NCBI GenBank assembly: GCA_036785325.1
Contig: JAXIVH010000038.1
Coordinates: forward strand, 3,342,001-3,406,000
Direction: 5' to 3'
Length of the DNA: 64,000 bases
DNA from: Urophycis tenuis
Lineage: Eukaryota; Chordata; Actinopteri; Gadiformes; Phycidae
Shown here: positions 11,306 through 24,918 of the stretch, in pieces
Layout of the letters: each line of letters opens with the position of its first letter
Position numbering within the stretch: the stretch's first letter is position 1
Made by a program: the position numbers and the translations under genes
Notes under the pieces: model-generated
Told to the model about the DNA's origin: nothing
The model's input: the letters and a program-made list of their open reading frames with translations, nothing else
Database searches by the model: none

Positions 11306-14075
11306 GTGTGAATTGAAAAGTTGAAGGTATGTTTTTAGCTGCTGGGTAGACTTCAGTCAGCCTGACGCAGTTTTGTCTGTGAGCAACCAAATTGCTCGGG
11401 GATGGGCTCATTTTAAGCAGGGAAATCTAAGGTTCCCAATGGCGTATGGCAAGACTATATTGAGTCATGGGTCGTTGAAATACTAAGCTAATTAATTTCT
11501 GTTCTTTATTGAAAGATTGATCTTAATTGAAACGTTGAAGGTATGTTTTTAGCTGCTGGGTAGACTTCAGTCAACCTGACGCAGTTTTGTCTCTGAGCAA
11601 GCAGACTGCTCGCGGATGGGCTCATTTTAAGCGGGGAAATCTAAGCTTTCCAACGGCGTATGGCAAGACTATATTGACTCATTGGTTGTTGAAATACTAA
11701 GCTAATTAATTTGTGATCTGTAAGGAAAGATTGATGTTAATTGAAACGTTGAAGGTATGTTTTTAGCTGCTGGGTAGACTTCAGTCAACCTGACGCAGTT
11801 TAGTCTGTGATCAACCAGACTGCTCGCGGATGGGCTCATTATAAGCGGGGAAATCTAAGCTTTTCAACGGCGTATGGCAAGACTATATTCACCAATGGCC
11901 CGTTGAAATACTAAGCTGATTAATTTGTGTTCTGTAAGGAAAGATTGATGTCAATTGAAACGTTAAAGGTATGTTTTTAGCTGCTGGGTAGACTTCATTC
12001 AACCTGACGCAGTTTAGTCTGTGATCAACCAGACTGCTCGCGGATGGGCTCATTTTAAGCGGGGAAATCTAAGCTTTCCAACGGCGTATGGCAAGACTAT
12101 ATTGACTCATGGGTCGTTGAAATACTAAGCTAATTAATTTGTGTTCTGTAAGGAAAGATTGATGTTAATTGAAACGTTGAAGGTATGTTTTTTGCTGCTG
12201 GGTAGACTTCAGTCAACCTGACGCAGTTTAGTCTGTGAGCAACCAAATTGCTCAGGGATGGGCTCATTATAAGCGGGGACATCTAAGCTTTCCAACGGCG
12301 TATGGCAAGACTATATTCACCAAAGGGTCGTTGAAATACTAAGCTAATTAATTTGTGATCTGTAAGGAAAGATTGATGTTAATTGAAACGTTGAAGGTAT
12401 GTTTTTAGCTGCTGGGTAGACTTCAGTCAACCTGACGCAGTTTAGTCTGTGATCAACCAGACTGCTCGCGGATGGGCTCATTATAAGCGGGGAAATCTAA
12501 GCTTTTCAACGGCGTATGGCAAGACTATATTCACCAATGGCCCGTTGAAATACTAAGCTGATTAATTTGTGTTCTGTAAGGAAAGATTGATGTCAATTGA
12601 AACGTTAAAGGTATGTTTTTAGCTGCTGGGTAGACTTCATTCAACCTGACGCAGTTTAGTCTGTGATCAACCAGACTGCTCGCGGATGGGCTCATTTTAA
12701 GCGGGGAAATCTAAGCTTTCCAACGGCGTATGGCAAGACTATATTGACTCATGGGTCGTTGAAATACTAAGCTAATTAATTTGTGTTCTGTAAGGAAAGA
12801 TTGATGTTAATTGAAACGTTGAAGGTATGTTTTTAGCTGCTGGGTAGACTTCAGTCAACCTGACGCAGTTTAGTCTGTGAGCAACCAAATTGCTCAGGGA
12901 TGGGCTCATTATAAGCGGGGAAATCTAAGCTTTCCAACGGCGTATGGCAAGACTATATTCACCAAAGGGTCGTTGAAATACTAAGCTAATTAATTTGTGA
13001 TCTGTAAGGAAAGATTGATGTTAATTGAAACGTTGAAGGTATGTTTTTAGCTGCTGGGTAGACTTCAGTCAACCTGACGCAGTTTAGTCTGTGATCAACC
13101 AGACTGCTCGCGGATGGGCTCATTATAAGCGGGGAAATCTAAGCTTTTCAACGGCGTATGGCAAGACTATATTCACCAATGGCCCGTTGAAATACTAAGC
13201 TGATTAATTTGTGTTCTGTAAGGAAAGATTGATGTCAATTGAAACGTTAAAGGTATGTTTTTAGCTGCTGGGTAGACTTCATTCAACCTGACGCAGTTTA
13301 GTCTGTGATCAACCAGACTGCTCGCGGATGGGCTCATTTTAAGCGGGGAAATCTAAGCTTTCCAACTGCGTATGGAAAGACTATGTTGACTCATGGGTCG
13401 TTGAAATACTAAGCTAATTAATTTGTGTTCTGTAAGGAAAGATTGATGTTAATTGAAACGTTGAAGGTATGTCTTTAGCTGCTGTGTAGACTTCAGTCAA
13501 CCTGACGCAGATTTGTCTGTGAGCAACCAAATTGCTCGGGGATGGGCTCATTATAAGCAGGGAAATCTACGCTTTCCAACGGCGTATGGCAAGACTATAT
13601 TCACCAAAGGGCCGTTGAAATACTAAGCTAATTAATTTGTGTTCTGTAAGGAAAGATTGATGTTAATTGAAACGTTAAAGGTATGTTTTTAGCTGCTGGG
13701 TAGACTTCATTCAACCTGACGCAGTTTAGTCTGTGATCAACCAGACTGCTCGCGGATGGGCTCATTTTAAGCGGGGAAATCTAAGCTTTCCAACGGCGTA
13801 TGGCAAGACTATATTGACTCATGGCTCGTTGAAATACTAAGCTAATTAATTTGTGTTCTGTAAGGAAAGATTGATGTTAATTGAAACGTTGAAGGTATGT
13901 TTTTAGCTGCTGGGTAGACTTCAGTCAACCTGACGCAGTTTAGTCTATGATCAACCAGACTGCTCGAGGATGGGCTCATTTTAAACGGGGAAATCTAAGC
14001 TTTCCAACGACGTATGGCATGACTATATTTGCCCATGGGTCGTCGAAATAATAAGCTGATTCATGTGTGTTCTGT
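11306..14075 (+). repeat. 214-bp satellite array, block 5 (13 monomers, trimeric HOR)
   Basis: The length is 2,770 bp, which equals 13 x 214 - 12. The marker GCTGATTAATTTG occurs at 11915, 12557 and 13199, exactly 642 bp apart, so three monomers form a repeated unit here. Confidence 0.93.
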
Positions 14076-14763
14076 TGGCTGTGGAAAGAAAATAGCACAC
14101 AAGTCATACCAAGTCACCTTTATTTTTCAGTGATAAACATTAATAAATAAACAGTATGGACATTGTATAAACAGTTGTATAAAAAGTGTAAACGGTATGA
14201 ACAGTGTTCTTATAAAAGATATCAATATCAATACTGATCACGTGTGTATTTTATATTTCCAGGTTATTTGTTGATGAGCCAGAGCCTGTGACTCCCACCA
14301 ACCGGCCCGTTCAGCCCACTGCGTTGTCGTCCTCCACCCGGCCGAAGCCTCCTGCGCCCACCCGCCTCCAGCCGAGGCCTCCTGCTGCATCAGCCTGTGG
14401 CCCGCCCGCCCCCTGTGTCGGCAGCACCCATACCGCTGGTCCTCCCCGCACAGCCACAGGCCCCCTCCGTCCTGCTTCGTGGGCCATCCTGCAGCTGTCT
14501 CTGCAGTCATCGTGTGTCAAAACCATTCAAACTTGTATATGGTAACATTTCAAAATGAGGACCTTGCAATAGGTTGTGTGTTACAGGACCCCCTGGCATA
14601 CAGCTGTATGTCTCTGTGAAGGTGGTTGTGAAGAACTGCATCCGGCTGAACAAGTACAAGTGCCGGCGAGGCAGCAACTCTCTCGAGGGGTTGCACGCCC
14701 ACCTGGTTAACGCCATCCCTTCACAGCGATATGGGATCATGCCGTTCCAAGTAAGTGATTAAA

Positions 14764-14827
<64 letters not shown>

Positions 14828-15068
14828 GCGCGCGCATATATACACACACACACACACACTTATATATACACACACATATATATATATACTTAAACATAGC
14901 TGACCCTTTTTTTCCCCCTTCTCGGGGATTATGCTCCCAGTTTTGATCTCGGACGTCTGGTCACTTATAGCATATAATAATATTCTATTACTGTTAAGCC
15001 AACTATGAATAATAAAACAGGCCAAAACATGTGTCCTTTATCATAGCTACACGTGTTACAAAAAAAAC
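14076..15068 (+). pseudogene. Exon-bearing cassette, copy 5 (deletion lineage, twin of copy 3)
   Basis: The exon-like block is 14263-14750 (488 bp). It lies 6,876 bp from copy 3 and matches it, including the interrupted CA tract at 14763-14889. Confidence 0.7.
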
Positions 15069-17196
15069 GTGTGAATTGAAAAGTTGAAGGTATGTTTTTA
15101 GCTGCTGGGTAGACTTCAGTCAGCCTGACGCAGTTTTGTCTGTGAGCAACCAAATTGCTCGGGGATGGGCTCATTTTAAGCAGGGAAATCTAAGGTTCCC
15201 AATGGCGTATGGCAAGATTATATTGAGTCATGGGTCGTTGAAATACTAAGCTAATTAATTTCTGTTCTTTATTGAAAGATTGATCTTAATTGAAACGTTG
15301 AAGGTATGTTTTTAGCTGCTGGGTAGACTTCAGTCAACCTGACGCAGTTTTGTCTGTGAGCAACCAGACTGCTCGCGGATGGGCTCATTTTAAGCGGGGA
15401 AATCTAAGCTTTCCAACGGCGTATGGCAAGACTATATTGACTCATGGGTCGTTGAAATACTAAGATAATTAATTTGTGTTCTGTAAGGAAAGATTGATGT
15501 TAATTGAAACATTGAAGGTATGTTTTTAGCTGCTGGGTAGACTTCACCCAACCTGACACAGTTTTGTCTGTGATCAACCAGACTGCTGGCGGATGGGCTC
15601 ATTTTAAGCGGGGAAATCTAAGCTTTCCAACGGCGTATGGCAAGACTATATTGACTCATTGCTCGTTGAAATACTAAGCTAATTAATTTGTGATCTGTAA
15701 GGAAAGATTGATGTTAATTGAAACGTTGAAGGTATGTTTTTAGCTGCTGGGTAGACTTCAGTCAACCTGACACAGTTTTGTCTCTGAGCAACCAAATTGC
15801 TTGGGGATGGGCTCATTATAAGCGGGGAAATCTAAGCTTTTCAACGGCGTATGGCAAGACTATATTCACCAAAGGGCCTTTGAAATACTAAGCTAATTAA
15901 TTTGTGTTCTGTGAGGAAAGATTTATGTTAATTGAAACGTTAAAGGTATGTTTTTAGCTGCTGGGTAGACTTCATTCAACCTGACGCAGTTTAGTCTGTG
16001 ATCAACCAGACTGCTCGCGGATGGGCTCATTTTAAGCGGGGAAATCTAAGCTTTCCAACGGCCTATGGCAAGACTATATTGACTCATGGGTCATTGAAAT
16101 ACTAAGCTAATTAATTTGTGTTCTGTAAGGAAAGATTGATGTTAATTGAAACGTTGAAGGTATGTTTTTAGCTGCTGGGTAGACTTCAGTCAACCTGACG
16201 CAGTTTAGTCTGTGATCAACCAGACTGCTCGCGGATGGGCTCATTTTAAGCGGGGAAATCTAAGCTTTTCAACGGCGTATGGCAAGACTATATTCACCAA
16301 TGGCCCGTTGAAATACTAAGCTAATTAATTTGTGTTCTGTAAGGAAAGATTGATGTCAATTGAAACGTTAAAGGTATGTTTTTAGCTGCTGGGTAGACTT
16401 CATTCAACCTGACGCAGTTTAGTCTGTGATCAACCAGACTGCTCGCGGATGGGCTCATTTTAAGCGGGGAAATCTAAGCTTTCCAACTGCGTATGGAAAG
16501 ACTATGTTGACTCATGGGTCGTTGAAATACTAAGCTAATTAATTTGTGTTCTGTAAGGAAAGATTGATGTTAATTGAAACGTTGAAGGTATGTCTTTAGC
16601 TGCTGTGTAGACTTCAGTCAACCTGACGCAGATTTGTCTGTGAGCAACCAAATTGCTCGGTGATGGGCTCATTATAAGCGGGGAAATCTACGCTTTCCAA
16701 CGACGTATGGCAAGACTATATTCACCAAAGGGCCGTTGAAATACTAAGCTAATTAATTTGTGTTCTGTAAGGAAAGATTGATGTTAATTGAAACGTTAAA
16801 GGTATGTTTTTAGCTGCTGGGTAGACTTCATTCAACCTGACGCAGTTTAGTCTGTGATCAACCAGACTGCTCGCGGATGGGCTCATTTTAAGCGGGGAAA
16901 TCTAAGCTTTCCAACGGCGTATGGCAAGACTATATTGACTCATGGCTCGTTGAAATACTAAGCTAATTAATTTGTGTTCTGTAAGGAAAGATTGATGTTA
17001 ATTGAAACGTTGAAGGTATGTTTTTAGCTGCTGGGTAGACTTCAGTCAACCTGACGCAGTTTAGTCTATGATCAACCAGACTGCTCGAGGATGGGCTCAT
17101 TTTAAACGGGGAAATCTAAGCTTTCCAACGACGTATGGCATGACTATATTTGCCCATGGGTCGTCGAAATAATAAGCTGATTCATGTGTGTTCTGT
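15069..17196 (+). repeat. 214-bp satellite array, block 6 (10 monomers)
   Basis: The length is 2,128 bp, which equals 10 x 214 - 12. It is the duplicate of block 4 at an offset of 6,876 bp. Confidence 0.93.
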
Positions 17197-17884
17197 TGGC
17201 TGTGGAAAGAAAATAGCACACAAGTCATACCAAGTCACCTTTATTTTTCAGTGATAAACATTAATAAATAAACAGTATGGACATTGTATAAACAGTTGTA
17301 TAAAAAGTGTAAACGGTATGAACAGTGTTCTTATAAAAGATATCAATATCAATACTGATCACGTGTGTATTTTATATTTCCAGGTTATTTGTTGATGAGC
17401 CAGAGCCTGTGACTCCCACCAACCGGCCCGTTCAGCCCACTGCGTTGTCGTCCTCCACCCGGCCGAAGCCTCCTGCGCCCACCCGCCTCCAGCCGAGGCC
17501 TCCTGCTGCATCAGCCTGTGGCCCGCCCGCCCCCTGTGTCGGCAGCACCCATACCGCTGGTCCTCCCCGCACAGCCACAGGCCCCCTCCGTCCTGCTTCG
17601 TGGGCCATCCTGCAGCTGTCTCTGCAGTCATCGTGTGTCAAAACCATTCAAACTTGTATATGGTAACATTTCAAAATGAGGACCTTGCAATAGGTTGTGT
17701 GTTACAGGACCCCCTGGCATACAGCTGTATGTCTCTGTGAAGGTGGTTGTGAAGAACTGCATCCGGCTGAACAAGTACAAGTGCCGGCGAGGCAGCAACT
17801 CTCTCGAGGGGTTGCACGCCCACCTGGTTAACGCCATCCCTTCACAGCGATATGGGATCATGCCGTTCCAAGTAAGTGATTAAA

Positions 17885-17940
<56 letters not shown>

Positions 17941-18181
17941 GCGCGCGCATATATACACACACACACACACACTTATATATACACACACATATATATATAT
18001 ACTTAAACATAGCTGACCCTTTTTTTCCCCCTTCTCGGGGATTATGCTCCCAGTTTTGATCTCGGACGTCTGGTCACTTATAGCATATAATAATATTCTA
18101 TTACTGTTAAGCCAACTATGAATAATAAAACAGGCCAAAACATGTGTCCTTTATCATAGCTACACGTGTTACAAAAAAAAC
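17197..18181 (+). pseudogene. Exon-bearing cassette, copy 6 (deletion lineage, twin of copy 4)
   Basis: The exon-like block is 17384-17871 (488 bp). It lies 6,876 bp from copy 4, with matching deletions, CGA codon and CA/TA tract (17884-18003). Confidence 0.7.
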
Positions 18182-20951
18182 GTGTGAATTGAAAAGTTGA
18201 AGGTATGTTTTTAGCTGCTGGGTAGACTTCAGTCAGCCTGACGCAGTTTTGTCTGTGAGCAACCAAATTGCTCGGGGATGGGCTCATTTTAAGCAGGGAA
18301 ATCTAAGGTTCCCAATGGCGTATGGCAAGACTATATTGAGTCATGGGTCGTTGAAATACTAAGCTAATTAATTTCTGTTCTTTATTGAAAGATTGATCTT
18401 AATTGAAACGTTGAAGGTATGTTTTTAGCTGCTGGGTAGACTTCAGTCAACCTGACGCAGTTTTGTCTCTGAGCAAGCAGACTGCTCGCGGATGGGCTCA
18501 TTTTAAGCGGGGAAATCTAAGCTTTCCAACGGCGTATGGCAAGACTATATTGACTCATTGGTTGTTGAAATACTAAGCTAATTAATTTGTGATCTGTAAG
18601 GAAAGATTGATGTTAATTGAAACGTTGAAGGTATGTTTTTAGCTGCTGGGTAGACTTCAGTCAACCTGACGCAGTTTAGTCTGTGATCAACCAGACTGCT
18701 CGCGGATGGGCTCATTATAAGCGGGGAAATCTAAGCTTTTCAACGGCGTATGGCAAGACTATATTCACCAATGGCCCGTTGAAATACTAAGCTGATTAAT
18801 TTGTGTTCTGTAAGGAAAGATTGATGTCAATTGAAACGTTAAAGGTATGTTTTTAGCTGCTGGGTAGACTTCATTCAACCTGACGCAGTTTAGTCTGTGA
18901 TCAACCAGACTGCTCGCGGATGGGCTCATTTTAAGCGGGGAAATCTAAGCTTTCCAACGGCGTATGGCAAGACTATATTGACTCATGGGTCGTTGAAATA
19001 CTAAGCTAATTAATTTGTGTTCTGTAAGGAAAGATTGATGTTAATTGAAACGTTGAAGGTATGTTTTTTGCTGCTGGGTAGACTTCAGTCAACCTGACGC
19101 AGTTTAGTCTGTGAGCAACCAAATTGCTCAGGGATGGGCTCATTATAAGCGGGGACATCTAAGCTTTCCAACGGCGTATGGCAAGACTATATTCACCAAA
19201 GGGTCGTTGAAATACTAAGCTAATTAATTTGTGATCTGTAAGGAAAGATTGATGTTAATTGAAACGTTGAAGGTATGTTTTTAGCTGCTGGGTAGACTTC
19301 AGTCAACCTGACGCAGTTTAGTCTGTGATCAACCAGACTGCTCGCGGATGGGCTCATTATAAGCGGGGAAATCTAAGCTTTTCAACGGCGTATGGCAAGA
19401 CTATATTCACCAATGGCCCGTTGAAATACTAAGCTGATTAATTTGTGTTCTGTAAGGAAAGATTGATGTCAATTGAAACGTTAAAGGTATGTTTTTAGCT
19501 GCTGGGTAGACTTCATTCAACCTGACGCAGTTTAGTCTGTGATCAACCAGACTGCTCGCGGATGGGCTCATTTTAAGCGGGGAAATCTAAGCTTTCCAAC
19601 GGCGTATGGCAAGACTATATTGACTCATGGGTCGTTGAAATACTAAGCTAATTAATTTGTGTTCTGTAAGGAAAGATTGATGTTAATTGAAACGTTGAAG
19701 GTATGTTTTTAGCTGCTGGGTAGACTTCAGTCAACCTGACGCAGTTTAGTCTGTGAGCAACCAAATTGCTCAGGGATGGGCTCATTATAAGCGGGGAAAT
19801 CTAAGCTTTCCAACGGCGTATGGCAAGACTATATTCACCAAAGGGTCGTTGAAATACTAAGCTAATTAATTTGTGATCTGTAAGGAAAGATTGATGTTAA
19901 TTGAAACGTTGAAGGTATGTTTTTAGCTGCTGGGTAGACTTCAGTCAACCTGACGCAGTTTAGTCTGTGATCAACCAGACTGCTCGCGGATGGGCTCATT
20001 ATAAGCGGGGAAATCTAAGCTTTTCAACGGCGTATGGCAAGACTATATTCACCAATGGCCCGTTGAAATACTAAGCTGATTAATTTGTGTTCTGTAAGGA
20101 AAGATTGATGTCAATTGAAACGTTAAAGGTATGTTTTTAGCTGCTGGGTAGACTTCATTCAACCTGACGCAGTTTAGTCTGTGATCAACCAGACTGCTCG
20201 CGGATGGGCTCATTTTAAGCGGGGAAATCTAAGCTTTCCAACGGCGTATGGCAAGAGTATATTGACTCATGGGTCGTTGAAATACTAAGCTAATTAATTT
20301 GTGTTCTGTAAGGAAAGATTGATGTTAATTGAAACGTTGAAGGTATGTTTTTAGCTGCTGGGTAGACTTCAGTCAACCTGACGCAGTTTAGTCTGTGATC
20401 AACCAGACTGCTCGTGGATGGGCTCATTTTAAGCGGGAAAATCTAAGCTTTCCAACGGCGTATGGCAAGAGTATATTGACTCATGGGTCGTTGAAATACT
20501 AAGCTAATTAATTTGTGTTCTGTAAGGAAAGATTGATGTTAATTGAAACGTTGAAGGTATGTTTTTAGCTGCTGGGTAGACTTCAGTCAACCTGACGCAG
20601 TTTAGTCTGTGATCAACCAGACTGCTCGAGGATGGGCTCATTTTAAGCGGGGAAATCTAAGCTTTCCAACGGCGTATGGCAAGACTATATTCACTAAAGG
20701 GTCGTTGAAATACTAAGCTAATTAATTTGTGTTCTGTAAGGAAAGATTGATGTTAATTGAAACGTTGAAGGTATGTCTTTAGCTGCTGTGTAGACTTCAG
20801 TCAACCTCACGCAGATTTGTCTGTGAGCAACCAAATTGCTCGGAGATGGGCTCATTTTAAACAGGGAAATCTAAGCTTTCCAACGACGTATGGCATGACT
20901 ATATTTGCCCATGGGTCGTCGAAATAATAAGCTGATTCATGTGTGTTCTGT
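18182..20951 (+). repeat. 214-bp satellite array, block 7 (13 monomers)
   Basis: The length is 2,770 bp, which equals 13 x 214 - 12. It duplicates block 5 up to about 20.2 kb and then diverges: GGCGTATGGCAAGAGTA near 20.25 kb faces TGCGTATGGAAAGACTA near 13.37 kb. The divergence marks the end of the large duplication. Confidence 0.93.
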
Positions 20952-21652
20952 TGGCTGTGGAAAGAAAATAGCACACAAGTCATACCAAGTCACCTTTATT
21001 TTTCAGTGATAAACATTAATAAATAAACAGTATGGACATTGTATAAACAGTTGTATAAAAAGTGTAAACGGTATGAACAGTGTTCTTATAAAAGATATCA
21101 ATATCAATACTGATCACGTGTGTATTTTATATTTCCAGGTTATTTGTTGATGAGCCAGAGCCTGTGACTCCCACCAACCGGCCCGTTCAGCCCACTGCGT
21201 TGTCGTCCTCCACCCGGCCGAAGCCTCCTGCGCCCACCCGCCTCCAGCCGAGGCCTCCTGCTGCGTCAGCCTGTGGCCCGCCCGCCCCCTGTGTCGGCAG
21301 CACCCATACCGCTGGTCCTCCCCGCACAGCCACAGGCCCCCTCCGTCCTGCTTCGTGGGCCATCCTGCAGCTGTCTCTGCAGTCATCGTGTGTCAAAACC
21401 ATTCAAACTTGTATATGGTAACATTTCAAAATGACACCAGCATAAATGAGGACCTTGCAATAGGTTGTGTGTTACATGACCCCCCTGGCATACAGCTGTA
21501 TGTCTCTGTGAAGGTGGTTGTGAAGAACTGCATCCGGCTGAACAAGTACAAGTGCCGGTGAGGCAGCAACTCTCTCGAGGGGTTGCACGCCCACCTGGTT
21601 AACGCCATCCCTTCACAGCGATGTGGGATCATGCCGTTCCAAGTAAGTGATT

Positions 21653-21706
<54 letters not shown>

Positions 21707-21934
21707 TATATACACACACACACACGCATATATACACACACATATATATATATACTTAAACATAGCTGACCCTTTTTTTCCCCCTTCTCGGGGATTATGC
21801 TCCCAGTTTTGATCTCGGACGTCTGGTCACTTATAGCATATAATAATATTCTATTACTGTTAAGCCAACTATGAATAATAAAACAGGCCAAAACATGTGT
21901 CCTTTATCATAGCTACACGTATTACAAAAAAAAC
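20952..21934 (+). pseudogene. Exon-bearing cassette, copy 7
   Basis: The full 504-bp exon-like block is 21139-21642, with the TGA-type stop. The CA/TA tract is 21655-21754. It lacks the deletions of copies 3-6. Confidence 0.7.
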
Positions 21935-24918
21935 GCGTGAATTGAAAAGTTGAAGGTATGTTTTTAGCTGCTGGGTAGACTTCAGTCAACCTGACGCAGT
22001 TTTGTCTGTGAGCAACCAAATTGCACGGGGATGGGCTCATTTTAAGCGGGGAAATCTAAGGTTCCCAACGGCGTATGGCAAGATTATATTGAGTGATGGG
22101 TCGTTGAAATACTAAGCTAATTAATTTCTGTTCTTTATTGAAAGATTGATCTTAATTGAAACGTTGAAGGTATGTTTTTAGCTGCTGGGTAGACTTCAGT
22201 CAACCTGACGCAGTTTTGTCTGTGAGCAACCAGACTGCTCGCGGATGGGCTCATTTTAAGCGGGGAAATCTAAGCTTTCCAACGGCGTATGGCAAGACTA
22301 TATTGACTCATGGGTCGTTTAAATACTAAGCTAATTAATTTGTGTTCTGTAAGGAAAGATTGATGTTAATTGAAACGTTGAAGGTATGTCTTTAGCTGCT
22401 GTGTAGACTTCAGTCAACCTGACGCAGATTTGTCTATCAGCAACCAAATTGCTCGGAGATGGGCTCATTATAAGCGGGGAAATCTAAGCTTTCCAACGGC
22501 GTATGGCAAGACTATATTCACCAAAGGGCCGTTGAAATACTAAGCTAATTAATTTGTGTTCTGTAAGGAAAGATTGATGTTAATTGAAACGTTAAAGGTA
22601 TGTTTTTAGCTGCTTGGTAGACTTCAGTCAACCTGACGCAGTTTAGTCTGTGATCAACCAGACTGCTCGCGGATGGGCTCATTTTAAGTGGGGAAATCTA
22701 AGCTTTCCAACGGCGTATGGCAAGACTATATCGACTCATGGGTCGTTGAAATACTAAGCTAATTAATTTGTGTTCTGTAAGGAAAGATTGATGTTAATTG
22801 AAACGTTGAAGGTATGTTTTTAGCTGCTGGGTAGACTTCAGTCAACCTGACGCAGTTTAGTCTGTGATCAACCAGACTGCTCGCGGATGGGCTCATTTTA
22901 AGCGGGGAAATCTAAGCTTTCCAACGGCGTATGGCAAGACTATATTGACTCATGGGTCGTTTAAATACTAAGCTAATTAATTTGTGTTCTGTAAGGAAAG
23001 ATTGATGTTAATTGAAACGTTGAAGGTATGTCTTTAGCTGCTGTGTAGACTTCAGTCAACCTGACGCAGATTTGTCTGTGAGCAACCAAATTGCTCAGGG
23101 ATGGGCTCATTATAAGCGGGGAAATCTAAGCTTTCCAACGGCGTATGGCAAGACTATATTCACCAAAGGGCCGTTGAAATACTAAGCTAATTAATTTGTG
23201 TTCTGTAAGGAAAGATTGATGTTAATTGAAACGTTAAAGGTATGTTTTTAGCTGCTGGGTAGACTTCATTCAACCTGACGCAGTTTAGTCTGTGATCAAC
23301 CAGACTGCTCGCGGATGGGCTCATTTTAAGCGGGGAAATCTAAGCTTTCCAACGGCGTATGGCAAGACTATATTGACTCATGGGTCGTTGAAATACTAAG
23401 CTAATTAATTTGTGTTCTGTAAGGAAAGATTGATGTTAATTGAAACGTTGAAGGTATGTTTTTAGCTGCTGGGTAGACTTCAGTCAACCTGACGCAGTTT
23501 AGTCTGTGATCAACCAGACTGCTCGCGGATGGGCTCATTTTAAGCGGGGAAATCTAAGCTTTCCAACGGCGTATGGCAAGACTATATTCACTAAAGGGTC
23601 GTTGAAATACTAAGCTAATTAATTTGTGTTCTGTAAGGAAAGATTGATGTTAATTGAAACGTTGAAGGTATGTTTTTAGCTGCTTGGTAGACTTCAGTCA
23701 ACCTGACGCAGTTTAGTCTGTGATCAACCAGACTGCTCGCGGATGGGCTCATTTTAAGTGGGGAAATCTAAGCTTTCCAACGGCGTATGGCAAGACTATA
23801 TCGACTCATGGGTCGTTGAAATACTAAGCTAATTAATTTGTGTTCTGTAAGGAAAGATTGATGTTAATTGAAACGTTGAAGGTATGTTTTTAGCTGCTGG
23901 GTAGACTTCAGTCAACCTGACGCAGTTTAGTCTGTGATCAACCAGACTGCTCGCGGATGGGCTCATTTTAAGCGGGGAAATCTAAGCTTTCCAACGGCGT
24001 ATGGCAAGACTATATTGACTCATGGGTCGTTTAAATACTAAGCTAATTAATTTGTGTTCTGTAAGGAAAGATTGATGTTAATTGAAACGTTGAAGGTATG
24101 TCTTTAGCTGCTGTGTAGACTTCAGTCAACCTGACGCAGATTTGTCTGTGAGCAACCAAATTGCTCAGGGATGGGCTCATTATAAGCGGGGAAATCTAAG
24201 CTTTCCAACGGCGTATGGCAAGACTATATTCACCAAAGGGCCGTTGAAATACTAAGCTAATTAATTTGTGTTCTGTAAGGAAAGATTGATGTTAATTGAA
24301 ACGTTAAAGGTATGTTTTTAGCTGCTGGGTAGACTTCATTTAACCTGACGCAGTTTAGTCTGTGATCAACCAGACTGCTCGCGGATGGGCTCATTTTAAG
24401 CGGGGAAATCTAAGCTTTCCAACGGCGTATGGCAAGACTATATTGACTCATGGGTCGTTGAAATACTAAGCTAATTAATTTGTGTTCTGTAAGGAAAGAT
24501 TGATGTTAATTGAAACGTTGAAGGTATGTTTTTAGCTGCTGGGTAGACTTCAGTCAACCTGACGCAGTTTAGTCTGTGATCAACCAGACTGCTCGCGGAT
24601 GGGCTCATTTTAAGCGGGGAAATCTAAGCTTTCCAACGGCGTATGGCAAGACTATATTCACTAAAGGGTCGTTGAAATACTAAGCTAATTCTTTTGTGTT
24701 CTGTAAGGAAAGATTGATGTTAATTGAAACGTTGAAGGTATGTCTTTAGCTGCTGTGTAGACTTCAGTCAACCTGACGCAGATTTGTCTGTGAGCAACCA
24801 AATTGCTCGGAGATGGGCTCATTTTAAACGGGGAAATCTAAGCTTTCCAACAACGTATGGCATGACTATATTTGCCCATGGGTCGTCGAAATAATAAGCT
24901 GATTCATGTGTGTTCTGT
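21935..24918 (+). repeat. 214-bp satellite array, block 8 (14 monomers, pentameric HOR)
   Basis: The length is 2,984 bp, which equals 14 x 214 - 12. The rare variant TGCTTGGTAG occurs at 22611 and 23681, and TATCGACTCATG recurs with the same 1,070-bp spacing. This marks a five-monomer unit present twice. Confidence 0.93.
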
